Origin: Candidatus Gastranaerophilales bacterium
GTDB lineage: Bacteria > Cyanobacteriota > Vampirovibrionia > Gastranaerophilales > Gastranaerophilaceae
DNA length: 33,028 bases
Assembly: GCA_024695865.1 (NCBI GenBank)
Contig: JAILHI010000029.1
Location: 1 to 33,028, forward strand
Direction of reading: 5' to 3'
Part shown: positions 1 through 7,476 of the stretch, in pieces
Numbering within the stretch: position 1 is the stretch's first letter
How the letters are laid out: each line of letters starts with the position of its first letter
Translations under genes and position numbers: made by a program
The notes under the pieces: model-generated
What the model saw: only the letters and a program-made list of their open reading frames with translations
Databases searched by the model: none
Told to the model about the DNA's origin: nothing

Positions 1-302
1 GTACTAAAAGTACCTGTATTAGGTTTTTTGATTGAATTTTTTAAATACATAAAAACCCATAGGGTAATAATAGCATAAAATATATTTCCCTCAAAAATAT
101 TATTTATATTTCTAATCTCAATCTCACAGTAAATTACATCTTGCTCTGTATGTTAAAACAAAGTAATCTGTTTCGGACATTCAGAATGCAGGGGGGCAAA
201 AAGCGCAGTGTTTGCACCGTAATAGGAATTGAAAACATTGAACATTTAAACAGCACCTTATCCAAAGCAAGTCTATAAATTAGGAAAAAAGATTTAAGAG
301 AA
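1..302. other. Intergenic/relic region with no convincing gene
   Basis: AT-rich stretch at the window edge. It opens with a small palindrome (GTACT-AAA-AGTAC, 1-13). A 42-codon plus-strand frame runs 150-278 (starts MLKQSNLFRTF, ends TLSKASL). It has no Shine-Dalgarno and matches no family I recognise. A G6 run at 191-196 is out of keeping with the surroundings. Bases 202-219 share a 9-mer (AGCGCAGTG) with the repeat at 1239-1247, and an inverted 10-mer (GTTTGCACCG) with 1290-1299, so this may be decayed repeat DNA. No terminator is evident. Confidence 0.3.
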
Positions 303-1067
303 TCAATTATTTGCTTCTATAATTTCATTAAGCGTAATTTCGGGATTGCGAAATCTTTCTCTGCTTCTTTGCAGTTTTGGTTGAATTGCACCTTGCGGGC
401 AGTTATGAGTGCAGGCAAAACAACTTTCGCAATCAGCAGCGAAGACAGGTTTGTTTTTGTCTGTTTGGGAAATATTTTTTACAGGACAAACTTTGGCGCA
501 GATTCCGCAACCGATACAACTGTCAGTTACCCGAAACATCTTTGAAGTATATTTAACGTATTTATGTTCAAAAGAACCGAGTATGCAAGTTAACAATTTA
601 TCGGTTAAACTGTCATTTTCTTTTTTCACGGTTCGTGCATTTACTTCTTCAACAATACGATTTAAGTTTGTTTCAATATCTTTTTGCGGAAGTTTTGCTA
701 TTTGCTCTTTAACATCAAAAAGCGGTAAATAGTTATCCACCATTAATAATTTGTTATAACAATCCGCCTTGTTGCCGTTACTTTCAAGAATTGTCCGCAT
801 TTTATGCAAGGTTCCGCCCGCAAAACAACCATAAGTTGCAATAACAAAAACATAATCTGCTTTGATTTTGCATTTTTTTAAATAATTTTCAACAATATTA
901 GGAACGCTGTTTGCATAATCGGGGTAAATGATACCAATTAAATCGTCCGTTAGTTCATAACAATTATTTTTAATCAATTGAGGGACAGAAAGCAATTCGG
1001 CATCAAATCTTTTTGCAACCGCCAAACAATTTCCCGTTCCCGTAAAATATACTATTTTCAAATACAT
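303..1067 (-). CDS. EFR1-type flavodoxin-like protein with two 4Fe-4S clusters
   Basis: This is a cytoplasmic electron-transfer protein of about 254 residues. The N-terminus reads MYLKIVYFTGTGNCLAVAK, whose FTGTGNC loop is the FMN-phosphate loop of flavodoxin folds. The C-terminal third has two ferredoxin motifs: C-x2-C-x2-C-x3-CP (DSCIGCGICAKVCPV, about residue 182) and a second C-x2-C-x2-C-x3-CP (CESCFACTHNCPQGAI, about residue 211). This order matches the EFR1 family of flavodoxin-ferredoxin fusions; donor and acceptor are unknown. The frame stays open upstream to 1208, but that extension is translated from a non-coding repeat (1134-1212). I therefore start at the ATG at 1067, preceded closely by AGAGG. 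The gene stands alone, and no redox partner is next to it. Confidence 0.85.
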   Translation of the reverse strand: MYLKIVYFTGTGNCLAVAKRFDAELLSVPQLIKNNCYELTDDLIGIIYPDYANSVPNIVENYLKKCKIKADYVFVIATYGCFAGGTLHKMRTILESNGNKADCYNKLLMVDNYLPLFDVKEQIAKLPQKDIETNLNRIVEEVNARTVKKENDSLTDKLLTCILGSFEHKYVKYTSKMFRVTDSCIGCGICAKVCPVKNISQTDKNKPVFAADCESCFACTHNCPQGAIQPKLQRSRERFRNPEITLNEIIEANN

Positions 1068-1133
1068 ATCCTCTGTTTGTAAAAATATTAACATAAACAA
1101 AAACCGAGAGTTTGCACAATATAACTCTTTTTC

Positions 1134-1212
1134 GTCATTGCGAGAAAATCTTTGATTTTCATGGCAATCCCTTTCGATTTCGGGGATTGCTTCGGACAAG
1201 CCTCGCAAAGAC
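1134..1212. repeat. Compound palindromic intergenic repeat (GTCATTGCGAG family), copy 1
   Basis: GTCATTGCGAG (1134-1144) is matched at the far end by CTCGCAAAGAC (1202-1212), an inverted repeat with one mismatch. Inside are a perfect GAAAATC-TTT-GATTTTC hairpin (1144-1160) and a GCAATCCC/GGGATTGC pair (1164-1171 and 1183-1190). ATTGC (1137-1141) can also pair with GCAAT (1164-1168), so two alternative folds exist. Reading through it produces spurious peptide frames on both strands. Confidence 0.8.
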
Positions 1213-1229
1213 GGTTTTTCATCTTGTGT

Positions 1230-1274
1230 GTCATTGCGAGCGCAGTGAAATTAATTTGCCCGACATGGCAATCC
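1230..1274. repeat. GTCATTGCGAG-family repeat, copy 2
   Basis: GTCATTGCGAG (1230-1240) and GGCAATCC (1267-1274) flank a different interior containing the palindrome AAATTAATTT (1248-1257). The outer ATTGC/GCAAT pairing of copy 1 is kept. It lies in tandem with copy 1 between the EFR1-type gene and hipA. Confidence 0.75.
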
Positions 1275-1339
1275 AGCCGAATATAATCTCGGTGCAAACG
1301 CTTGCCGTCTTGGATTTTGACGGTTCAAAATCTTTGCAG

Positions 1340-2446
1340 TTATTCTAACATCAAAGAACATTTTTCCTTAATATCGGAAGCAATATCTTTTGCCTGTTTT
1401 TCTTTTATTCCGATATTTTTTGCAACTGCCAGAATATGTTCTGTTGTCGGATTTTTACCCTCACCGTTTATTGTTGTTGCGTGTTCGCCGTTGAACGATG
1501 AACTGTAGGTTAAGTCATAAGCAGGCGAGAGGTGCCATTCTTTTTTGTTTTCGACATATAAGAATGAAAAATTCTTTGAGTGATCATCTCTGTTGCGGGC
1601 AAAAACATTGAAACACATAAGTCTGAATAATTGCTCAATATCCTGATAATTCTTGGTTAATTCAAGCGTCAGTTTCATCAGAATATTGTAATCAAGATTA
1701 GGCAGACGATGGCTCGTTTCTAACAAACCGCTTACAGAAACCATGTGAACTTTTTTGCCGTTTTGACGGTCAAATCTTTTTATCCCGAAATATCCCGAAC
1801 AAATTTTTGACTCAAAAAGTCTTGTTTCGCTCATTTTTATTCCGCACTCTTTTGCACAAAGCGAATAATTATATTCCTGTTCTCCGATATTTTTAGGGTC
1901 CTGCGAGGATGGGAATTTGATTATCCAGTCTGCACCGTCAATCTTTGTAAGAATTTTTGGTCTTGCACCGCCCGAAGAACCGCCCAATTTAAAAAGTTCA
2001 TCAAGATTATCGGAATTTTGCGACTCCAATATTTTTGAACATTCCGTTGCAAGTTTGTCATAATCAGATTCTTCCTGTGGCGCTTCAAATTTATGTACGG
2101 GCTGATAGGTCAAAGCCCCCATACCGCTTTCCTGAACAACGGCAAGACGGTTTAAATTATCAATTTCATTCGGGTTAATTCTGTTTTTTAAAAGTAATCT
2201 GTCAACAAGAAGTCTGCCCCAGCCGTCAGGCAAACTGTCGTTAAAAACCCCAAACAATCCATCAAACGGTTCAAACTTCGGTAAAAAGACCTTTTTAACA
2301 AGCGGCAGGCTGAAGGGTGAAATGCTGAAACCTTTATTCAGCCATTCGTTATCATACTCAAAGGCAACAAGATTATCGGGCGTTTTTGCTAATGTTCCGA
2401 CAACGGTATTGTTATAAAAAACTTTCAGAAATCTGTACTTATCCAT
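1340..2446 (-). CDS. hipA: HipA-family serine/threonine kinase toxin
   Basis: Toxin kinase of a HipBA toxin-antitoxin module. Characterised HipA enzymes phosphorylate aminoacyl-tRNA synthetases and cause dormancy; the target here is unknown. It is 368 residues, shorter than the roughly 440 of E. coli HipA. The N-terminal subdomain (about 1-115) is followed by a kinase core. Visible in the core are a glycine/serine loop GGSSGGARPK (155-164, equivalent to the ATP-binding and autophosphorylation loop), Lys177 in IIKF, the catalytic loop RNRDDHSKN (Asp287 matching E. coli Asp309), and Asp311 in SPAYDLT as the metal-binding aspartate. All key residues are present, so the kinase looks functional. 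Its start overlaps the end of hipB by 8 bases, so the two are translationally coupled. Confidence 0.92.
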   Translation of the reverse strand: MDKYRFLKVFYNNTVVGTLAKTPDNLVAFEYDNEWLNKGFSISPFSLPLVKKVFLPKFEPFDGLFGVFNDSLPDGWGRLLVDRLLLKNRINPNEIDNLNRLAVVQESGMGALTYQPVHKFEAPQEESDYDKLATECSKILESQNSDNLDELFKLGGSSGGARPKILTKIDGADWIIKFPSSQDPKNIGEQEYNYSLCAKECGIKMSETRLFESKICSGYFGIKRFDRQNGKKVHMVSVSGLLETSHRLPNLDYNILMKLTLELTKNYQDIEQLFRLMCFNVFARNRDDHSKNFSFLYVENKKEWHLSPAYDLTYSSSFNGEHATTINGEGKNPTTEHILAVAKNIGIKEKQAKDIASDIKEKCSLMLE

Positions 2447-2717
2447 TTATAATCTCGTCAATAGAAGTGTAGGTTTTTGAGGTAAACAAATTGTCAAAAT
2501 CTTTATCCAAATCAAGTGCAATTGCAATTTTAACAAACGATTGCAGCGAAATTTCATACTTTGTTTCAAATCTTTTTATGCTGCCCAAACTGACACCCGA
2601 CTTTTGTGCCAAATTTTCCTGTGAAATCTTTAATTTCTTACGGTGTTGTTTAATTTTTTCGGCTAAACTTTTTGCAATTTCATTAGGAGTTTTTTGATTA
2701 AGAAAATTATTATTCAT
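2439..2717 (-). CDS. hipB: HipB-like antitoxin and repressor (HTH_3/Xre)
   Basis: DNA-binding antitoxin of the HipBA pair, 92 residues from the ATG at 2717. A helix-turn-helix of the Xre type spans about residues 15-70 (KISQENLAQKSGVSLGSIKR). The family neutralises HipA and represses its own operon. The frame is open up to 2753, but that extension runs back through the promoter, so MNNNFLNQK is the better start. There is no Shine-Dalgarno before this ATG, and the -10 element ends only 7 bases upstream, which suggests a leaderless transcript. Two identical 10-base palindromes upstream are the likely operators. Confidence 0.88.
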   Translation of the reverse strand: MNNNFLNQKTPNEIAKSLAEKIKQHRKKLKISQENLAQKSGVSLGSIKRFETKYEISLQSFVKIAIALDLDKDFDNLFTSKTYTSIDEIING

Positions 2718-2720
2718 AGA

Positions 2721-2730
2721 TAATATATTA
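2721..2730. promoter_or_regulatory. Candidate HipB operator O1
   Basis: Perfect palindrome TAATATATTA covering the hipB -10. It is part of a 13-base direct repeat (AGATAATATATTA, 2718-2730) that recurs at 2759-2771. HipB binding is inferred from position and symmetry. Confidence 0.55.
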
Positions 2731-2753
2731 GCCCTTATTCCCAAAATAGTCAA
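2725..2753 (-). promoter_or_regulatory. hipBA promoter
   Basis: On the minus strand a -35 TTGACT (2748-2753), a 17-base spacer and a -10 TAATAT (2725-2730) make a good sigma-70-type promoter. Transcription would start at about 2717-2718, at the hipB ATG itself. The -10 lies inside a palindromic operator candidate. Confidence 0.65.
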
Positions 2754-2761
2754 TATATAGA

Positions 2762-2771
2762 TAATATATTA
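2762..2771. promoter_or_regulatory. Candidate HipB operator O2
   Basis: Second identical TAATATATTA palindrome. Its centre is 41 bases from O1, close to four helical turns, so two HipB dimers could sit on the same DNA face. It lies just upstream of the -35. Confidence 0.5.
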
Positions 2772-2824
2772 ACCAAATAATTTTATATGCAAATTAAAAA
2801 ATATTGGAAAATAAAAAATTACAA

Positions 2825-3361
2825 TTACTTAATCAGAGCCTGCAATTCTTTAAATTTCTGATGTTTTGCGGACTTTAGCAGCATAAAAAGTGCAATTTCT
2901 TTGTTTATAATTTTTACACCAATTTGCTTCATATATTCAATTGCTGTTTCAAAATCGTCTTTTCGTCTTGATGCGGAACAATCCTTTAACAAATAAACTT
3001 CATATCCGTCATTTACAAGTTCTTCCGCTGTCTGCAAAACGCAGATATGCGCTTCAATACCGCAGATTATTATTTGCTTGCGGTGAAAATTTTCTATTTC
3101 CGATTTTATTTCCGCATTTCTGATTGCCGAAAAATCTGTTTTTTCAAAATATACCGCCTTTTGTGCAGTTTCTTTTATCTCATCAAGAGTAGAGCCAAGA
3201 CCTTTCGGGTATTGTTCGGTGATGATTACGGGTATATCAAGTTCATTACACGCTTTTGAGATTACGGAAGCATTTTTAACAATATCCTTGTTTTCAAGCA
3301 TATTGACCAATTTTTCCTGAAGATCAATTATCAAAAATAAACTGTTATCCGTATTTAACAT
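2825..3361 (-). CDS. Isochorismatase-family cysteine hydrolase
   Basis: Predicted cytoplasmic amidohydrolase-type enzyme of 178 residues, the normal length for the compact YcaC-like branch of the isochorismatase fold. The catalytic triad is readable: Asp13 in LIIDLQ, Lys74 in FEKTDFSA, and the nucleophile Cys107 in GIEAHICVLQTA, which follows the family's cis-peptide segment. The nicotinamidase metal-binding motif is not seen, so the substrate cannot be named. A clear GAGGG Shine-Dalgarno precedes the ATG at 3361. It follows the sugar-acid kinase gene on the same strand with a 79-base gap and may be in its transcription unit. Confidence 0.88.
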   Translation of the reverse strand: MLNTDNSLFLIIDLQEKLVNMLENKDIVKNASVISKACNELDIPVIITEQYPKGLGSTLDEIKETAQKAVYFEKTDFSAIRNAEIKSEIENFHRKQIIICGIEAHICVLQTAEELVNDGYEVYLLKDCSASRRKDDFETAIEYMKQIGVKIINKEIALFMLLKSAKHQKFKELQALIK

Positions 3362-3440
3362 TTTGCCCTCATTTGATTTTGAAAATTGTCTGACGGTTGC
3401 AGCAAAAGTCTTTTACAAGAAACTGCCGTGAGCATGTCAA

Positions 3441-4742
3441 TCACATCTTTTCAAAGTATTTGACAACTTCGCACAAAGTCTGTGAATTTCCGAGATTACC
3501 CGCTTTTGTTACAAAATATCTGTTTGAGGAATCCATACATAACGGAATAGAGGGAACAACTTCGTCAATTATCTTCAAACTGTTAATATTAAGAGTATCA
3601 AGACATTTATAGGTTGTTTCGCCGCCTACTGTTACAAGAATTGCTTCTTTCTGGTGCAAAATAACATTTGTTATTTCGGCAAGATAATCGCAAATCATTG
3701 ATATAAACGCATCTCTTGAAATTTCCTTTTCAAAGAGCATAACCGTCATGGCATCTAAATCGCTGAAAAGCGTTGAAGTATGGATTACAACGGTATTTGT
3801 TTTATTCAGATTATTAACAGCCCTTTCGACTATATCATCGTTTTCGGGGTTCAGGATTTGTTCGGGCGTAATTTCGATAAAATATGTATTTTCAATATCT
3901 TCATCAGATGCAAGCCGTTTTAACTGCTGAGCAGCAAGCGCCGATGCAGAGCCTGAAACAATAAGTTTCGGCAGTTTGGGAATTTCGAGTTCCGCCTTAT
4001 TGTACGTTGTTTTCGGAAAAACGATTTCGCATAAAGCCTGAGCGGCGCCTGCGGAGCCGCAGGGCAAAATTTTCTTATTGCATTTTTGCAGAGCGAGCAT
4101 AACCTGTTCAATATCGACAGAAGATGCAGCATCTGCAACAATCAGTTTTTTGCCTGCCGCAAGTAATTCATTCAGTTTGAATAAAATCGGCCCCGCACCC
4201 TGTTTAACGGTATTTAATTCAATCAAAGCAACAATATCTTTGTTTTGGGGTTCTAACCCCGTTTTCAAAACAGTGGGGATATGAGATTCATAAATAGGAG
4301 CGCTCGGGTCTCTTGCGATTTCTGTTCTTTCAATAAGTTGCCCCTTTAAAAGATGGTAACCGCCGACGGTTATTCTGCCCTCGTATGGAAAGGCGGGCAT
4401 AATTATCGCCGCTTCATAATTACTTGCTTCAAGTATTCCCATAATTTCCGCAGAAATATTTCCACGTATAGTCGAATCGATTTTTTTATATAAATATTCA
4501 ACATTAAATTTTTGCAAAATATCGGCAGTTGCCTCTTTTGCCCTTTGTTTTGCGGTTTCGGAATCAATATTTCTGCTTTCGGTAGAAACAGCCCATACCT
4601 GAGTATTTTCACTGATAGAATCTATTGATTTATAGTTAGTTAAAACTTTTGTCGTACAGCCTTTAATATGAAACTGCAAGGCTGTGTCATTGGCTCCCGT
4701 AAGGTCATCGGCTATAATAGCCACGCCGTCAGAAAATAACAT
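3441..4742 (-). CDS. Four-carbon acid sugar kinase family protein (DUF1537)
   Basis: Kinase of the OtnK/DtnK family, 433 residues, whose characterised members phosphorylate D-erythronate, L-threonate or D-threonate. The substrate-binding N-terminal half begins with the hallmark IIADDLTGANDTA (residues 9-21). The C-terminal nucleotide-binding half carries ILVTVGGETTYKCL. Usual pathway partners (PdxA2-type dehydrogenase, OtnC aldolase, isomerase) are not adjacent, so the exact sugar acid is undetermined. The start codon lies one base after the ssb stop, with GGAGAA inside the ssb end, so the two genes are one operon. Confidence 0.87.
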   Translation of the reverse strand: MLFSDGVAIIADDLTGANDTALQFHIKGCTTKVLTNYKSIDSISENTQVWAVSTESRNIDSETAKQRAKEATADILQKFNVEYLYKKIDSTIRGNISAEIMGILEASNYEAAIIMPAFPYEGRITVGGYHLLKGQLIERTEIARDPSAPIYESHIPTVLKTGLEPQNKDIVALIELNTVKQGAGPILFKLNELLAAGKKLIVADAASSVDIEQVMLALQKCNKKILPCGSAGAAQALCEIVFPKTTYNKAELEIPKLPKLIVSGSASALAAQQLKRLASDEDIENTYFIEITPEQILNPENDDIVERAVNNLNKTNTVVIHTSTLFSDLDAMTVMLFEKEISRDAFISMICDYLAEITNVILHQKEAILVTVGGETTYKCLDTLNINSLKIIDEVVPSIPLCMDSSNRYFVTKAGNLGNSQTLCEVVKYFEKM

Positions 4743-4743
4743 G

Positions 4744-5067
4744 TTAATTCTCCGATTTTTTACTTAAAAGACGAATTTGAGTTGCGTTAATGAAATAATA
4801 TTCTTTTTCATTGCCGTCCTTGCCCATATATTTATTGACGTTCAATCTGCCTTCAAGCCACATCAAGGCACCCTTTTTAATATATTCACAGGCAAATTCC
4901 GCTGTTTTATCCCAAGTTTCAATATTAAACCAATCGGTAACTTCAGCCTTTGTCTTGGAATCCCATCTTGATACGGCAAGTGAAAACGAAGCCTTGCATT
5001 TGCCCGTTTCAAAATATTTTATTTCCGTATCTTTACCCGCTCTGCCGACTGCTATTACTGAATTCAT
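4744..5067 (-). CDS. ssb: Single-stranded DNA-binding protein, short form without acidic tail
   Basis: OB-fold SSB that coats single-stranded DNA in replication and repair. The 107 residues cover the OB fold from MNSVIAVGRAGKDTEIKYF through VTDWFNIETWDKTAEFACEYIKKG to KEYYFINATQIRLL. The chain ends at KKSEN, immediately after the fold. The Gly/Pro-rich linker and the acidic DDDIPF-type tip that recruits partner proteins in bacterial housekeeping SSBs are absent. It may be a second, specialised SSB or a lineage-typical short form. It has its own promoter (5097-5125) and is followed directly by the sugar-acid kinase. Confidence 0.9.
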   Translation of the reverse strand: MNSVIAVGRAGKDTEIKYFETGKCKASFSLAVSRWDSKTKAEVTDWFNIETWDKTAEFACEYIKKGALMWLEGRLNVNKYMGKDGNEKEYYFINATQIRLLSKKSEN

Positions 5068-5096
5068 AATTATACCCTTTTAATATTTACGTCTTA

Positions 5097-5125
5097 ATTA
5101 TGTGTTAAAATTTCATTATTTGCAA
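5097..5125 (-). promoter_or_regulatory. Promoter for ssb and the sugar-acid kinase gene
   Basis: On the minus strand TTGCAA (5120-5125), a 17-base spacer and CATAAT (5097-5102). The predicted start near 5090 gives a leader of about 23 bases containing AAAGGG before the ssb ATG. Confidence 0.55.
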
Positions 5126-5161
5126 ATTTATAAGAAGAATTTATTAAGTTTGTTACTGATT

Positions 5162-6589
5162 TTATTTTTCTTTTAGCATATTTTCTATAAATTTTACGGC
5201 ATCTTCTTTGGTTTTCACATTGCCCTCAAGTTGAGCCGAATAGAGTGATTTTACAAAATCGCCGAGTTCTTTTGACTGCGGAAGTTTTGTTATTTTCATA
5301 ATTTCTTTGCCGTCAAGAAGCGGCTTCGGGTCGGCTTCCGCCTCATCAAAATTCAGACATTCTTCAAGCAAAACCGAAAGGTCTGACAAATTTTTTACAA
5401 TCATATCAACGGTTACCTTGTGCCCCATTGCAGACAATCTGTCGGATTGAGCAAGGGTGATTAAATCAGCAAAGTAAGGGTAAGTTTTACGGTAAAATTT
5501 CAATCTTGCCTTTGAGCCCACTTCCTCGCTCCAAACAAGTGATGACGGGTAAATATGAAATTTTATCATTTTTTGGATATAGTTGATTTGTTTTTTTGAA
5601 AATTTCAGATTTTGCAAAATCGGCACGGCTTTTTTTGAACCGACTTCATCGTGCATAATAAATCTGTGGCGCCCCGTTTCTTCTTCAATCGTCCACGTTT
5701 CAGGTTTTCCTATATCGTGCATAAAACCCGCTAATTTTAGAAATGCAATTCTCGGATAAGTGCCAAGTTCGGTATTTTGAAGCAATTTTTGTACTTTTTC
5801 CTCTGAATTTTCGTAATTTCTCTGAATTTGTCGGACGGTTTCTATGGAATGTTCCAAAAGATTAAGATGATGATGTGTATTTGGCGGAATTTTACGTATT
5901 TCATCAACAACGGGCAAAATTTCCGACAGAAGCCCCGTATTATCCGCTTTTTTCAGGGCAATATCGGAATATCTGCCTTCAAAAAGTTTCATCAATTCCG
6001 TGTTTATACGTTCTTTGGCAATTTTACCAATCAAAGACTTATTATGTTTAATAAAATTTTCAATTTCGTTTGAAACGGCAAAATTGTATTTTGCGCAAAA
6101 TCTGTAGGCTCGAAGCATTCTGAGGGGGTCGTCAGAAAAATTCTTTATATCGGGAGTCTGCAAGATACCGTTTTGAAAATCGGAAAGCCCGTTATATAGG
6201 TCAACAAGTTCTGATTTATTAAGGTCGAAAGCAAGCGCATTTATGGTTAAATCCCTGCGTTTAATGTCTTTTTCAAAATCGTCCTCAAGCATTGCGGAAA
6301 TATCAAAATAATTTGTCTTATCAGACATTACTACACGATAAATTCTGTTTTGTTCATCAAGAACAACAAAATGGGAATCGGTTTTGTCTGCAATTTTTCT
6401 CGCAAGACTTTCCGCAATATCGGTTTTTACAATCAAATCTCTGTCGCAGGAAGATTGTCCGCAAAGCAAATCACGCAGATAACCGCCTACAAGATAACAA
6501 TCAATATCTTTTACAAAAGGTTTAATCAGAGTGATAAACTCGTCATTTTCAATTTTACTTTTTATAAACTGCGATAAATTTTCGGTCAT
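5162..6589 (-). CDS. cca: CCA tRNA nucleotidyltransferase / poly(A) polymerase family, with HD domain
   Basis: Adds or repairs the 3'-CCA end of tRNAs; a poly(A)- or A-adding role cannot be excluded from sequence alone. It is 475 residues. The class II nucleotidyltransferase head shows YLVGGYLRDLL (32-42), the metal-binding pair Asp49/Asp51 in CDRDLIV, and RRDLTINALAFD (111-122). The neck shows DDPLRMLRAYRFCAKY (153-168). An HD phosphohydrolase domain follows (His291-Asp292 in FMHDIGKPETW). The start overlaps the rsmE stop as ATGA, so the two genes are coupled. Confidence 0.9.
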   Translation of the reverse strand: MTENLSQFIKSKIENDEFITLIKPFVKDIDCYLVGGYLRDLLCGQSSCDRDLIVKTDIAESLARKIADKTDSHFVVLDEQNRIYRVVMSDKTNYFDISAMLEDDFEKDIKRRDLTINALAFDLNKSELVDLYNGLSDFQNGILQTPDIKNFSDDPLRMLRAYRFCAKYNFAVSNEIENFIKHNKSLIGKIAKERINTELMKLFEGRYSDIALKKADNTGLLSEILPVVDEIRKIPPNTHHHLNLLEHSIETVRQIQRNYENSEEKVQKLLQNTELGTYPRIAFLKLAGFMHDIGKPETWTIEEETGRHRFIMHDEVGSKKAVPILQNLKFSKKQINYIQKMIKFHIYPSSLVWSEEVGSKARLKFYRKTYPYFADLITLAQSDRLSAMGHKVTVDMIVKNLSDLSVLLEECLNFDEAEADPKPLLDGKEIMKITKLPQSKELGDFVKSLYSAQLEGNVKTKEDAVKFIENMLKEK

Positions 6590-7326
6590 TCGGAAACCTC
6601 CTGAATTATCCCGAACAAAGCCGCAGTTAGCGCAGTGTCCGCCCTCATTATAAGTTTTCCGAGAGTAATTTCAGGCAGATTATACTGCTCAAAAAGATGA
6701 AATTCACGTTCCGAAAAACCGCCTTCGCAGCCTATTATTGCGAGAATTTTATCAGATTTTTCAAAAGGATTATCTTTAAAATATTTTTTTATTGTGTAAG
6801 TTTTTTCACGTTCAGAAAACAAAAGGACTTTATCATAGTCTTTGAGTTTTGTTTTTAAAAACTCATCGAGAGAAACAGGCGGCAAAACCTGCGGGAAATC
6901 GGCACGTTCGCATTGTTTAACGGATTCCTCGGCAATTTTCCGAAATTTATCCGCTTTAGCCCTGATAACAGATTCTTTTACCGCACAGTTATCCGAAATC
7001 AAAGGAATAATTGTCTGAACACCGAGTTCCGTTGCCTTTTGAATTGCTGAAAAATCTGCATCTTGTTTTAAAACACATCTTGCGGCGGTGAGATTGATAT
7101 TGAGGACTCTTTCTGATTTATAGGATTTACATATATCTGCCATCAGAGAAGTTTTTTCGATTGCTGAAATTTTTGTTTCATACTGCATTTTGTTTTCGTC
7201 AATAAACAAAACCTTTTCACCGAGTTTGACACGTCTTGCCCTGACAAGATGGTTATACAAATCTTTATCCTCAATTTGTATTCGGTTTTCTCTGATATTT
7301 TGTGTTTTAATAAAAAAATGGGGCAT
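6586..7326 (-). CDS. rsmE: 16S rRNA (uracil-1498-N3)-methyltransferase RsmE
   Basis: SPOUT-class methyltransferase that makes m3U1498 in the decoding region of 16S rRNA using SAM. It is 246 residues from MPHFFIKTQNIRENRIQIE; the frame is open to 7401, but the ATG at 7326 has AAGGA at good spacing and matches the family start. An N-terminal PUA-like region is followed by the trefoil-knot SAM site, IGCEGGFSEREF, and by ITLGKLIMRADTALTAAL near the C-terminus. It is the first gene of the rsmE-cca pair and divergent from the nucleotidase gene. A TATACT -10 candidate lies in the gap, but no convincing -35. Confidence 0.93.
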   Translation of the reverse strand: MPHFFIKTQNIRENRIQIEDKDLYNHLVRARRVKLGEKVLFIDENKMQYETKISAIEKTSLMADICKSYKSERVLNINLTAARCVLKQDADFSAIQKATELGVQTIIPLISDNCAVKESVIRAKADKFRKIAEESVKQCERADFPQVLPPVSLDEFLKTKLKDYDKVLLFSEREKTYTIKKYFKDNPFEKSDKILAIIGCEGGFSEREFHLFEQYNLPEITLGKLIMRADTALTAALFGIIQEVSE

Positions 7327-7476
7327 GACAGCAATCCTTTTTCTTATGATAGTATATAAAATACATTTTTTGTATCTGTATTCAAAAACACAGTGTAACA
7401 AAATTTTAATATTACCGATTTTAGTAACAAAAAAATACTAAAATGCCGTTTAAAACTAAAAAATCATGAGGTTTTA

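Noticed and set aside
1068-1208. N-terminal extension of the EFR1-type reading frame (MRGLSEAIPEIERDC...)
   Set aside because: It is a translation of the palindromic intergenic repeat; the flavodoxin fold begins at the ATG at 1067.
1088-1348. Short open frames on both strands in the gap before hipA
   Set aside because: They run through the repeats, have no Shine-Dalgarno and resemble no family.
3362-3440. Terminator after the sugar-acid kinase
   Set aside because: A GCAG/CTGC pairing exists, but it is bulged and has no T-tract.
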